From: Eopsaltria australis
Taxonomy: Eukaryota > Chordata > Aves > Passeriformes > Petroicidae
Direction: 5' to 3'
Length of the DNA stretch: 64,000 nucleotides
NCBI GenBank assembly: GCA_034509425.1
Contig: JAVTVJ010000040.1
Coordinates: forward strand, 8,447,001-8,511,000
Made by a program: the position numbers and the translations under genes. Positions within the stretch are counted from its first letter, which is position 1. Each line of letters opens with the position of its first letter. The notes beneath the pieces were generated by a model that did no database searches, was not told where the DNA came from, and was given only the letters and a program-made list of their open reading frames with translations. Shown here piece by piece: positions 11,395 to 24,108 of this stretch.

Positions 11395-11463
11395 GCACTT
11401 AAGCATGTGCTTACCATTAAGCTTATAAGTACAGTCACTGATCTTAAGCATGAGCTTAAGTGC
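11395..11463. repeat. Ancient palindromic repeat relic
   Basis: The left arm at 11395-11413 (GCACTTAAGCATGTGCTTA) pairs with the right arm at 11445-11463 at 16 of 19 positions, around a 31-nt centre. I recognise the TTAAGCATGTGCTTAAGTGC theme and the following CAGGGCCAGAG as a common interspersed palindrome in reptile and bird genomes. I cannot name the library family with certainty. Confidence 0.55.
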
Positions 11464-12617
11464 ATTATTGACACAGGGCCAGAGGGCTAAGTGCCATCCA
11501 GAGAAGCATGGTTGCCTGAATCCTGGGGTGATGATTGCTCACCCCCCTCCTCTAATTTATTACAGCTGCAGTTTCTGCAGGCACTGAAATGTTATGAGAA
11601 ATGTGAAAAAAGTTGAGAGACAAGGATTGTTTTGGTTACACCTGGGCAGATTTGCCTGGTTGATTTCAGTGGAAGGTTTGCTATTGCTGGAGATGTAAAT
11701 TCCCACGCTACCAAAGGCTGTTAAAGACTCTGGGATTGTTAAAGTCTTACCAGCTCATTACACAGTTGATAACCTAAAGAGAGTGCATCAACAAAACTCA
11801 GGCTTTGAACCAGTGAGCTTTCAGTCATATGGGTTACTATTAATTCTGTATGTATTCACATGGTGCATTTGAACTCCCAGCTAAATGAAGTTTGCCCCTT
11901 CTAATGTGGGTGCAGCCACTGGACAAAAGGTGAGGTGAGGAGGAGCTGCTACTTAACCTTTCAGTTTGTAAGTAAAACAGAAGGTGGCCTAAACGAAAGA
12001 AGACAACCAAAATGTTTTCTTGCTTTCAGATGTTTGATTCTGTCCATTTTCTCTTGCCCTCTCTTCCATGCCACTTTGATCACACAGAGGTGGGAATCAT
12101 CTGACTCATGAGCTTCAGGACCTGATTCCATGCCTTCTATACAATTGCAAGTTTCATTGGAAGTTTTACATGGACAAGTTTTATGTACTCTAATGCTAAG
12201 TGATTTCAGTTTCTAAGACTTCACTGATGTTAGGTTTTTCTGGAAGAGAAGCTGCCTCCCTCCTTTTGGTCTTTGCTCTCTCAAAACCATTGTGACCCTA
12301 AAGAAATGTGTGTGAGCTCAGGGTGAAATCAGAACCTGGTATGCTAAACAACCTTTTCTGAAGCTGCCCCTTTGCAACTGTGCCCATGATATGACAATGA
12401 TTTGTAGAAGTTTTATGTGGGAAAGACATGAAGGAAGAGAGAGCATACTCCTGCATTAATATATATTTTCTTCATTTACATGCTTTAAGTATTTTTAACA
12501 ATAACTTACTGTTAAAAAGAAGGGAGACATGAGTTGTGTGAAGCTTTTTAAAATATATAGTAGTTACATCTGGTCACATACTTCTTGTTTATTACTAACT
12601 GTTTGTTATCATTTTAG

Positions 12618-13287
12618 TGGGAAGAAATTAGTGGACTGGATGAAAACTACACTCCTATACGAACATACCAGGTATGCCAGGTGATGGAATCAAACCAAAA
12701 CAACTGGCTTCGGACTAACTGGATTGCAAAAAGCAATGCACAAAGGATTTTTGTAGAACTGAAATTCACTCTGAGGGATTGTAACAGTCTTCCTGGAGTT
12801 CTGGGGACTTGTAAAGAAACTTTTAACTTGTATTATTATGAAACAGACTACGACACTGGCAGGAATATCCGAGAAAACCAATATGTAAAAATAGACACTA
12901 TTGCAGCAGATGAAAGTTTTACCCAGGGTGATCTTGGGGAGAGAAAAATGAAACTTAACACAGAGGTGAGAGAAATTGGACCTTTGTCCAAAAAAGGATT
13001 CTATCTTGCGTTTCAGGACGTAGGGGCCTGCATTGCTTTGGTCTCTGTCAAAGTCTACTACAAGAAGTGCTGGTCCATCATTGAGAACTTAGCTATTTTT
13101 CCTGACACAGTGACTGGCTCAGAGTTTTCCTCTTTAGTTGAAGTGCGAGGAACTTGTGTCAGCAGTGCGGAGGAGGAGGCGGAGAACTCGCCGAAGATGC
13201 ACTGTAGCGCGGAGGGTGAATGGTTAGTGCCTATTGGAAAATGTATCTGCAAAGCAGGATACCAGCAGAAAGGAGACACGTGTGAAC
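12618..13287 (+). CDS. EPHA7: EPHA7 coding exon 3: ephrin-binding domain and start of cysteine-rich region
   Basis: This 670-nt exon encodes residues 55-277 plus one base of codon 278. It carries most of the Eph ligand-binding domain (to about residue 210), which captures the G-H loop of GPI-anchored ephrin-A ligands. It then enters the Sushi-like part of the cysteine-rich region. Visible landmarks are a glycosylation sequon N64-Y-T, Cys74 and Cys192 (the long-range disulfide of the fold), and Cys109 and Cys119 (the loop disulfide). Further cysteines at 205, 234, 250, 263, 265 and 276 belong to the linker and cysteine-rich region. The acceptor is ATTTTAG|TGG and the donor is GAAC|GTAAGT at 13288. 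The frame is open throughout; reading through the donor meets a stop within three codons. An internal ATG at 12681 is not the start. Confidence 0.97.
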
Positions 13288-16200
13288 GTAAGTAAACACA
13301 CAACTTGCTGTAAATTGTAGGTCGTGTTTTGCCAGATTTTTTTTTCTCTTTCACTTTTTTTTTTTTTTTAAGAGAAATGCATCATCAGTCTGCTTTTAAA
13401 GTTTCCAGATGCTTAATCTGTGAAGTTCGCACTGGTTAATCTAAATAAGTCAGTCTTCTGATTATGAAAGTTGGTGGTTGCACAATGTACTTTTAAACTT
13501 AAAGAAAAAAGTTGAAGTTGTAAGAAGAACAAAGAGAGGTTCAGGACTAACATTACGAACTGGTTAAGGTGGTGTTTCTTGTACCTCTTGGTAAGGCTGA
13601 GTAAGTCACACCTATCACATTGTATCAGTAATGTCAGATATGAGTAGGTAGACAGTTTGTTCTTTCACATGATCTGTGACAGAATTATAAGGAAACTAAA
13701 ATTGAGGGAGTAAACAGAATGGGGTGTGGTTAGTAATGGGAAAAATACACACAAAATCAAAACTGAGCTAGAGATTTGTGTCAAGTGTGTAAAATTTTAA
13801 CACAGGGCAGATATTTCAAACAGAATATAAAATTTTCAGAATAAAGCATGATATTCTTTTGAATTTTTTTTGTACAAAACTAAACTTTTGGCTTGCAGTG
13901 GGCTCGTGATTAATTTAAAATACTAGCGGATCAGAGACTGCTGAGTTGTACTTCCTGGCTCAAGACTAATTCAGTTAACCATGTTCTTAGAATTATACTT
14001 ACCCTTAGCATTGCTGTCACTGGGGCTACAGGCATAAGGCTTTTCTGCTTAGCATGAGAAAGAATATTTTATTGGCTTTGCTTCCAGTAGAAACAAGAGA
14101 ACCTGCAGTTTGTTTGAAAACAGGTATTTTCATGTACATTTAATACATGGTCTATCATTTTTATCACAAGATAACACACAGAGTTATATATCACCATATG
14201 TTTATTGCAAGATCGGCAGACATTTGTTGGTGAGAAGTACTGTAAGTGAAAAACTGGAAACCTCCCTCCCCCCCAAATCTATGAAGAGGAGAAATATACA
14301 TAATCTCAAAAACAAAGCTGGCAGCACTCACTGAGTGTGAAGTGCCTCAGTCTGGTGAGGACTTCAAAAACTAGGGGATTTGGGACACCCTAAAACAAAG
14401 TAAATGAGTCTCTTTATTAATAGTTTGTCCTCATGAAAAAACACAGTTCTGCTTTTGACGAGTTTTTACAAGGAAATTCAGCAGAAGGTGAAGTGAGTGG
14501 AGTTAATCTGAGGCCTTTGTAGCTCCACACAAATCTTTCATTGTTCTGTTGGGAAGGGATGAATTCTTAAACACTGCAGAGGGTGATCTCATTAGGAGTA
14601 ATTGTAATGTGAAAAACCGTCCTGACAAAACCGTTCAGTAGACTGTATTAGAGGTCTGTTAAAAATATTAAATGCTGTGTCCCATAGAAGTCTGTGTTGA
14701 GGTTTTAGAATTTTTTTTGAGTGACTGTTATTTTTTTTCCTTTTTTTGGTTAACTTGCTCTTGATTAAAGACCTAGTTATCGTTGATGTAATTAATATAC
14801 TAATTTTATTTGACTTTTAATAAGGGAGAGAAAATATCAAAAAAACCCCCAGTGTATGTTAGGAAGGGGGTGGGGGACATGGGCTGAGTGAGCATGGCAG
14901 GGATGGATAGAGAAGAAATTGATGTTTGGTGACTGGAATTCAAGTAACCTGTTTATTAAACAGGCTTCTTAATTTCTAACTGTGCTGATGTTGACAAAAG
15001 AATTAAATGATAACTTGTACTTGAGCCTGGTGGCGTGCTCATTTGCAAGAACACTTCCCATTTTTGGCTTGCTTCCAAAGCAATCGCTAGGAGAACACGC
15101 TACTCTGGAAGCAGTCCAGAGGATCATTTATGGTATTTTTCCTCTTTTCTTTCAGTGATCCTGTTAAGAGTTTCAAAACAAACTCTGGCCCCATATTGAG
15201 GCAAGCTAATGCATTTGAGAGGGAAAAGGTGGTAGGCAGACACTCATTGAGTGCACGCAGAGTTGGCAGCTCTGAGTCAGAACGATCTGGGTGACTGTGG
15301 CACACACTTGTAATTGCTGTCTGTGTGTCCTGTCTGGGCTCAAGGATGTTATTAAGTATGATCAACTATGTAGTGACCGATAATACAGCTGGCACACTGA
15401 TACTGTGTCTGTTTTTTGTGACAGATATTGAGAGAAACTTATCTGAACATTGACACTAATGCAACTGGCTATCTGTTACTGTCAAGCTGTTTATCAGATT
15501 TAGTGGAAGCAAGTCGGTGTGTGCTTCCTTAACCCAGAGCTTTTATAGCCCTGTCTGAGGGCTCACTTCTGCAAATACTTTGTACCTGGCATCCTGCGTG
15601 ACTTCTTTGGGACTACTCAGGGCAGAAAGTATTGTGCTGTGTCAGGATGGGCAGAAGTCTGTGATTCTTCTCTCACATTTGCTAAAGCTCTGCTGAGTTA
15701 ACATAATAGGATGGTCTTTCAAAGATACAGAATAATACCTTATCTGGCTGTGTTGTAGCAAAGGTAGGAGTAGATGGCCACATTGTAGTTCCAAAAAGCT
15801 CTCAGCCTGTAACTCAGCAGGGTTTTTCATTTGTGTTGCGCTAGCTTGATTGGCTGTCTCTGATTGAGTAATGTGTTCCTTTTGCATACAGCTCCTCTCC
15901 TGTTTGTGAAATTTATTGAGTTCAGATACTAAAACAATTGAATTTTGATTTATACACAACTCTGCACTGGATCCATTAATTTTTTTTTTAAAGAATGTAA
16001 GTAAGTTGTAGTGCTGGGAAGGATAAGGAAGAAAACAATCATGAGTGGTGAAATATGTAACCTGGAAAACGAGGTCCTATGTGCTCCCTCTTCATTGCTT
16101 GATCTTTCAAACGGAGTTTGTGTTTTTTTGTTTTTTTTTTTTTTTTTTGCATTTTGGATGTACACTCATTATTTCTCACTAAATGAGTGCCAAAGCATCC

Positions 16201-19200
16201 TTGCAACCTCAGTGGTTTAACACATACATAAGAGAGCCAAATTTCAGAGAGCTCAAATGCAGTTTAAAGCAAAGTCTTAAAGCTGTGTGAAACAAACATG
16301 AGAAAACTAAGTGAGCCTCTGAACTTCCAGTTGCAGATTGTTTTGCTTATGTACAAGACTATATCCTCAGTGTTGATCTTAGGTCTGCTGGTGTGTAGCA
16401 CTAGGCTTAGGTGTGGAAATCATACATTCTAAATTATTATCTTGAAGGGTACCTAGCAGCAGTATCAGAAAGGTACTTAGACATACTCAGTTCTTTTAAT
16501 GCCATGTATTGCATCTGTTCTGGAAAAAAAACCCCATCCAACCAACCAAAAAACTCCAACTACAAAAACCCAATGCACTTCACAGTAACTGTAGTGGGCT
16601 CCCAATAGGTCTAACTTCTCCTCATAGTGGAGTTCATTTGATATGTTATGCATGTAAGGGAGTACACTGTGATCAGTGATTGATATTTGAAGGTGAAAAC
16701 AATTCTACGAGAGCTTCTAGTGTAATGTATTTTCCATCTGTTTCATGTTACTTGGAGGTGGAGAGGGAGAGAATTAAATTTATTCAATCAGAGCAGTAGA
16801 CTGATATTTCAGAAGCTTCTCTTGATATTACTGAACTGAGAAATTACATAGATGACTGGGTACCAATTCCAAAAATTCAAATTCCTAGGGAAAGCCAAAT
16901 GGGTGCATTTTACTGTTAAACGTATTATAATACTGTATGCATTAAGAGTTGTTTTATTGGCCTCCAAACGAGGAGAGGATTATAGCTATTTGCACATTTT
17001 GTCTTGGTGAGGTAAAAAGGGAGCTACAGGCTTTTCTTTCCAGACTTTGTCAAGTGCTATACACTGTGCCAAAGAGCAAGCTGCATCTGTTCCTTCTCTT
17101 TTTTCTTCTTTGGACAAACTTTTTATCTCTTCACTTTGTGAGATATTACTTGATAACAGATCCAGAAACTGAATTTGCCTTATGTGCAGCATATTTGTGG
17201 TAAAGTATGTGTGGTTGAGGTTTTGATGTTTGGCTGTTTTTGTGTTTTGTTTTGTTTTGTTTTTTTCATTCTTACGTTGGTTTTTTTTTTTTTTTAATGT
17301 TACTCCATTTAGGAGCTGATGTGCCACGAGTTTATTAATAGAGGGCAATGAATTAAGATGGGAATGTGAATAGGTTGTCATTAAAATAAATATTACTATG
17401 CTTCCCAAAAGCCAAGTTGCACATATTGTGAATTGGGTGGAGAGTTCAGAACAGGGAGTGTGTCACAGAAGCTGTGGGTGACCTAAAACTTGAGTAACCT
17501 GTGCTGATGTTCCTGCATTTTCAGCTTGACATTATTTTGTGGAGATGGGGAAAATGGTAGAAAACTTTTCAATGACATTTATATCATCAAGACTCTAAAT
17601 GTTTCCTTTTTTGAAGAAGAGTTACCTTTCTTCCATTTGCCTCCAAAATTACTCTAGGGAAGAGAATGTAATTAGTTTCAGCTAATTGAACCTGAGCAGA
17701 GAATGAGGGTATCTCTGTGACACTGTCTTGTCATTTTCTCAGAAGCCCGTAGAAGTTCAACAGCAGAGCATCTATCTCCTTCCCTTTTGATTCCCCAACA
17801 TATTAAATAACTTTTCTGTTCCTTTTTAAAGAAAGATCTATGGGATCTGATATCAGGCACCACATGCAGCTGAATATGAACTATTTGAATAAAAAAACAA
17901 AGTTTAAAAGGTAGATATCTTTGCAAAGGATCCTAGTAGGGTTCAGGAAAATAAACTAGATACTTTAAAGTGAAAGTAAGACCTTCTAGATAGATGGTCA
18001 AGAATTACTGAAGTTGTTTCTAACATGAAATTTGAGCTTTGATTTCTGCTTCAAACCCCTTTTGGAATTTGTAGCAAGTTGAATGTTTTGGCTACCACTC
18101 ACCCTGTAGTCTTCTGACTTCAGTTCTTGTCAGAAAGGTGTGGTAGAATGATATATTTTCTTGCTATATCTTTCTTTCAGAACTGTCTAGTGTTCATGAA
18201 GAGGATGATTTTTACAAATTTATTTGTCTCTAAGTAATATGGATTTTTTTACCTACTTTGTTCATGTTCTTCAGGTTTCTGGATGTGAAAGCACAGATAA
18301 TAGAAAGGGAAAGGAGCTATGTCCACTGTTAAACATAACCTCTTTGAAAAGTGGATTCCAAATGAAGCAACACAAAATGACTGGTGCTCTCATTGGTCAG
18401 GGCTAGCCATTCCCTGAAAAAAACTGTTGCCTTCATGCTTCATAAAATCTGTTTCAGGTCTCTTCTGCATTGTCTTTTGGCCCTAAGATACAATTGATTT
18501 TTTGTAGTGTTGCTTTGCCTGAAGTGTCTGAATTAGTTTGATAAGTATGATTATAGGCTGTCATAGTTTTGGTGATACAGCATCTTCTCCCAAATGTGAC
18601 ATGAAGATATGAGAGAAGTAAGATAATGAGAAGTCACAGTGATAAGTAATGGAGCAGTCAAAACCATCTAGTTTTCATTGATAATGCCATCAGAGTGATC
18701 CCTAAAATGAATTAACTGCAGAGCTACTGATAGATTTAGTTTCCAATAAACTAGTTTTTTTGGTCCAGAAGAGCTGAAAGAGGTGAAATAGCACATTCAA
18801 ATCAGCAATCAGGAGCCCAGATCCCTAGAAGTGGAGTCATTAGATAGTGCAGGTGAATGTAGAGCTCTTTGCCTTCCCAGCCTCTCTTTTCCTCTACCCT
18901 CTGGCCTGTCCCTCTTCCCAGCTTCTGCTGTCTCCAGGAATTAATTTTAATTCTGCATTTTACTTGAGGTTTGATGAATACCAGCTTCTTAAACTAAATG
19001 TGCTGCATGGTTGTTGTTTGGGGTTTATTTTTGTTTTTTTTTTTTGTCAGATCCACTGCTGTGCACAGATTTTGAAATGAAAACAAAACCAGCAATGTAA
19101 TCTAAGAGAATTTTAGTAATATCTCCTTTAGTTACAGGGGAAGCACTAAAACTGTCTGTTTTACGGGTCTGAGATGCCACTACTGAATTAGCTACGGTTG

Positions 19201-20200
19201 CTCAACAGCTGGGCCATTAACTCCTTAGCCATAAAGTCTATCTGCTGTTTGTTCTAAATGAAGCTTCAGTTGGTATTTAGAAATGGAATCTCATCCTGTC
19301 AAATCTGCTGCCCAAAACCATAAGTTTTGCTTCTGAAACAAACTTTCCTGCCCAGAAATCTTTCGTGAAGGGTGCAACAGGTTTTGCTATCGTTTTCTAA
19401 GTTTGCTCTGTTTCGAAGTATAAAAAGGTTTTCCGACATGAAAAGGAAGCTGCTTGCTTGGAAATTCTGAGAGGTTTTTTTGGCTTGTTTGTTTTGGTGT
19501 GGGTTTTTTGTTTTTGTCCAGGGTTTCTGTTAACCTCTCAGAATTAGGCTGCTAAAAATAAATCTAAGTATTCTTTTATTTCAGAGTACAAATGGGAGAA
19601 GTGGCATATAATCCTCATTAGGAGGATCACAAGTGTACATGCATTCCATTAAATATGACTATTAGCTTTTTAAGAAAAAGCAAAACAAAACCCATCCAGA
19701 AAACAAGGCTTCAGGAGCTGAAAAAAAATAATTAGTGGGTTACAGAGAAACTGAAAGTAGGGATCATTTAATGGAAGAATCGATCACAGAAAAGAGAAGA
19801 ACATGTTAATAACTATTTACCTAATCTACTTCATGTATCTGTAAAACATCTATTATCTCTATGGTGAAATGCTGTTGAAAGTTGTTCAAGAAAGCTGCAG
19901 TTCAAAGTATAAATTATCCTCTGAAAATAAGGAACCTTGCTTAAGGGCTGCATTTGAGGGTTTTTTTTTTTAAGAAGTGAGACAACCATATGGAGAGATC
20001 TATGTTTGGTACTGAAGCTGAAAAAAAAAGTGGATATTATGTGGGCAAAGTGTTTGGTTAACTAGATTAGCTTTTGAATTTTGATGCATCCAAAACTTCC
20101 TCTGTTATTGCGAAAATATTTGCTCCCCAACAACGGTTCCTATATATTAAGCAGTATTAAATCCTTAAGAATATATTTGTTTTTACTTTGGAAACTGTGG
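13288..20200. other. Intron 3, first part: unique sequence with simple repeats
   Basis: This part holds T runs at about 13349-13370 and 16123-16148, a TTTTG tract at 17236-17267, and a likely ancient repeat relic near 15565-15655. The rest is AT-rich unique sequence. Short open frames of 60-140 codons have no recognisable product. Confidence 0.6.
15565..15655. repeat. Possible ancient amniote repeat relic
   Basis: The phrases GTGACTTCTTTGGGACTACT and TGTCAGGATGGGC resemble a widespread old repeat whose usual form carries 'GACTTCAATGGGACTACTC' and 'AGGATCGGGGC'. The copy is heavily diverged. The assignment is from memory of repeat motifs only. Confidence 0.35.
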
Positions 20201-22897
20201 AGACAGTTTTAGTGTAGGTTTCCAGTTAATATTACGCTTATTATTACTTGAACTATAGAGTAAAAATTAATTTCTTTTTCTTGACTTCTCAGCTGGCTTG
20301 CCCTGTACTGTGCACACTCTGTCTGCAATGCTAATTTAGTTATTAAAAAAACAAGCTGTACACAGCTTATTGTGGATTAACAGTGTTTACATTGCAAACA
20401 AGTAAAACATTTTCAAATTAATATCTGCAAAGTCAAAAAGGATCTTCTGAAGTTTTATAATAAGATCTATAAGTTGTATGTATATAACTTAATTGTGTTG
20501 TTTTTTGCTCCTCCTAGAGATTTATACTACTTTTATGAAAACTGAAGTCTGGAACCAAATTGAGAGTAAAACAGTTTGTCATAGTGTCCTTCAAAGAATT
20601 AGAAAAGTATATTCAGGGAGCTTATTAAAAGCCAAGCACTTGACAGGAAAAATATGTAGATGATTTCTACTGTAATCCTTCACAGAATTTTGTAGCATCA
20701 AAGAGGACCTAAAAAAGGGCAGGTTCAGTATTTAAGTCAGCATTACCTGTCTTTAATTTCATAAAAAGAAACTCCTCTTTACAGAATGGTGTGTCTAATT
20801 TCTTCTATAACACTGCATTACTGAAAACAGCAGCAATACCAGTTGTATTTAAGACATTTTTATGAATGCACTTCTCCTTACTTAGAGAACCTTTTATCCC
20901 TGTGCTCTTCCTAATCTTTGTGCTGCTGCTGTCTGTCACAGTTCTCTTGTCCCTAATGTTAATGAAAAATATGTGTTATATGTGAAAGTGAATAGTATCC
21001 AGTTAATAGTTCACAGCAGAAACTGTGGTAATCTCATGTTTAATTTCTTGCTCTCAGACATATCAGCAATGTGTGCCTGGTGGCTCCACTGGAAGTATTT
21101 TTGTGTACTTTTCCATTAATGTCTGTTTCTGACATCACAGAGTCTCCCTAATGAACACAACACACCAACAAAAAGGAGAGTGTCTGTTCAGTATTTAACA
21201 CTTTTTTCCTTCTATTTTTCTTCATTAAGAAGAGATTTTCCATTTAGGAAAAATTCTCTCTTTGAAGGTGTATGCTTTTAAGAAAATTTTGTTTAATATC
21301 AAGCTAATTTATAAGTCTAATTCAGAGTAGCAAAGGCAGCCAAGTATGAAACTTGCGTGCAATAAAAATTGGGCTCAGATATTATATTTCTTGACTTCAG
21401 ATCCTGTCAGTGCATGTACCTGTAGAGTTTTATTTAACTCGGTGGCCCTGCTGCTTGTCTTAAGGAGATAAATTTGCTCACATCTGTAACAAACATCGGG
21501 GTTTTTTACTCAGGGTAATTTGATACTTTAACCTCTTAGTTTTTGTGATTTGGATTAGTTACATGTGTCTCTTGGCAAAACATGGCTCTCCTGCAATAAT
21601 AGTATCAAATATTTTTCCAATAAAAAGTCTGATTAACTCCAATTGTTAATATCTGGTATCAGTACATACCTCAAATGTGTGTGATTGACGGGGAAAAAAG
21701 GAAGTACATGATTGAGAAACATAATTACTGTTAATATTTTACAATGTATTTAGTATACATAAATGCAAAAGTTATTTCTTGTTGGAATTGTGAAATACGC
21801 TAAGGCTTTAGAGAGGCTGGACTAAGTCTGCAGTAGGCTGGCTGCTGATTTTTTTTTTTTTGTTAACAAAAAAATTCTGATACTATCTATTACCATAAAT
21901 AAACATGCTGAGAAAGTGTAAAAATGGGGTTTCTACTTTTCACTAAACAATTTGTAAGTATTTTAAAGAAGCAATGCCTAATGCAGGAAACTGTCTGTAG
22001 AACTTCAGGCTGAGGCACCATCCCCAGAACTTAATGGCAAGAATTCCATTAACTTAATGAGAGTAACATCATGTGTTGATGTTTTCCTACTGAGGAAAGT
22101 GCTAAAGTTTTAGGTAAGTGTAAGCATGTACATAAACTTGAAACTTTTACGTTGATGTAACATATTTAAATGCATGCTTTATTAGAATTTTCAGAATTGT
22201 AATACTGTGCTGCCATAAATGTGTACAGAGAAGTGAACATAAACGGGACCCTAAAACTCCACTGATGGTACATCTCCCTCTGGTGAGATGTATAATCTCT
22301 AGCATAATTAGTGGCTAAAATTCGTTGTTATTCTTTCCTTACATGTAGTGAATGTGATATATCATGCAGTGTGGATGACTGGTGTTTATTATACAGTGGA
22401 TGGAACAGTGGATTAAACTGGTGTGGGGGGGCCAAGTGGTATTTGGAGGTGTTCTGGCAGGTGACTGATGTGGTGGCCTCATGTAGCCATATACATGTGA
22501 CCTGCTGTACGTTCCCTTTCTTTGTCATACTGGATGTGTCCTCATAATGTGACTAAACTGCAAGTGTCCCCTGACAGTTGATAGAGCTAATTTTTCTCAA
22601 ATGACCATGTATAGGCTTTATTTCCAGTCTTACAACATAGTGTGCATATTTTCTTATGGAAGTCTAAACCCATCTGTAGGAGAGGGCAGGATGTCCTTCA
22701 CCCACCTGTGATGGCCCATCAAAACAAAACTCAGGAGTTTTATGGAGCTTATATGAATGACCTGATCCCCTTGACCTGAAAAGTTAGAATGGCCTGGGGC
22801 CTCCAACCCTTCAAATCCCTCGGTGGCTTAATTTACAAGCTATTGTTAATTTGTGAGTAGTAAACATAGTATTTTTTAACTTCCTGAGTGTACCATC

Positions 22898-22924
<27 letters not shown>
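22898..22924. repeat. Poly-T run, 27 nt
   Basis: This is an uninterrupted run of 27 T residues. It could be the tail of a minus-strand retroposed sequence, but no flanking element or target-site duplication is evident. Confidence 0.85.
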
Positions 22925-22928
<4 letters not shown>

Positions 22929-24079
22929 TCAACTATTATATGGGTAGATTTTGAGAAGAAATGATACATTTAATGAAAGTGTGTGTGCTGCCTATTTGAA
23001 TCAATCAATTTGTGTCCACAGAGGGATATAGATGGTGTTGAGCAACTCATTAAATCTCTAACATATTAGAACCCTTGCTTAGATACCATGAAAATTCTTA
23101 AAGAATGTTGGCAATTGAGACTTTATAACTGAAGTTTATTGTATTCCTAAAAGTTTGGCAGTTTGCGTGCCAAACAGCTCAGCTCTGTTAATGCAGGAAC
23201 AAATTGCATGTTCAAAAATTTGTCTGTGGGACATGGTCTGAGTGGGCAACGTGTGGCTGTGATCACTGGCCATATTTACATGATCTCACTCAACTCAACT
23301 TTTCCAGGCTTAGGTCAATTATTTTTCTTGCTGAGGAGAATTTGAACTTGGATCTTTTGCTTCAAGTAGGGCATGTCTAGTAACCAACATGCAGTCCCTG
23401 TTGGAAGGTTTTAATTGCTACTGCTGAAACTTGTTCTTCTCATAGTGTAGCAGTTAGAACCATTCATACAGAGTGACAGATTCCAATCATTTAGGTTTTG
23501 AGCTTTCTTTATGTAAATATATATATTTATATGAATGTATATAATATATAAAACACACAGACATGCATATAAAATATAAACCATTTAATCCTAACTATTT
23601 GAGTTCTAGTGTTTCGAAATGTTGACATAAATTTGTTTTGATTATTTGCATTGTGTATATATGTATGTATTTATTAGGTGAATGGTAGAACTGGAGAAAA
23701 AGTTCTGCTGATTTTTAATTTGCTTACAAGAGTGATGTGTTTGTGTGTCAAAGCAAATGGAGATGTATTGATCTTTTCCCTTGTCTCTGTTAAAATATAT
23801 AGTTTTGTTTGAAGTCTTAAAATATCAAGTAAGAAAATGTAACTAAACAGAAAAAGATTGCATGGAACAAAGTTTTTTTATTAAGATCATATTTTGTTTT
23901 TAATTGCCACGTAGAGATAGTTTTGGGATATGACTGGAATGCTTTCAAAGAGAGGGTATTCTTACTTGATTTTATTGTCTTGGGTCAGGCCCATGATACA
24001 GCCTCTTAGCTGAAATCAAGCATTGAATCTTGGATATTTGATTTCTCATGTTTCAAAATGTCAACATATTTTTTCTTGA

Positions 24080-24108
24080 TTGATTTATTTGCACAGTAAA
24101 TAAATCAA
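24080..24108. repeat. Perfect 11-bp inverted repeat with 7-nt loop
   Basis: TTGATTTATTT (24080-24090) and AAATAAATCAA (24098-24108) are exact reverse complements around GCACAGT. The AT-rich stem would form only a weak hairpin. It could be a chance event in AT-rich DNA or a paired homeodomain/forkhead-type site. Confidence 0.7.

Larger units (their letters stand above)
8362..12617 (+). other. EPHA7: EPHA7 intron 2
   Basis: The donor is GTAAGT at 8362 and the acceptor is ATTTTAG ending at 12617. The intron is mostly AT-rich unique sequence. It contains a TTTTG-rich tract at about 10460-10503, T runs near 10803-10840, and an old palindromic repeat at 11395-11463. A lysine-rich open frame at 10671-10940 spans simple sequence and is not a gene. 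Confidence 0.85.

Noticed and set aside
12681..13295. Treating exon 3 as a free-standing gene starting at ATG 12681
   Set aside because: Homology extends upstream to the acceptor at 12617/12618 and the right end stops at a GTAAGT donor; the ATG is an internal Met (residue 77 is ATG at 12684; 12681 is the in-track start in the same open stretch).
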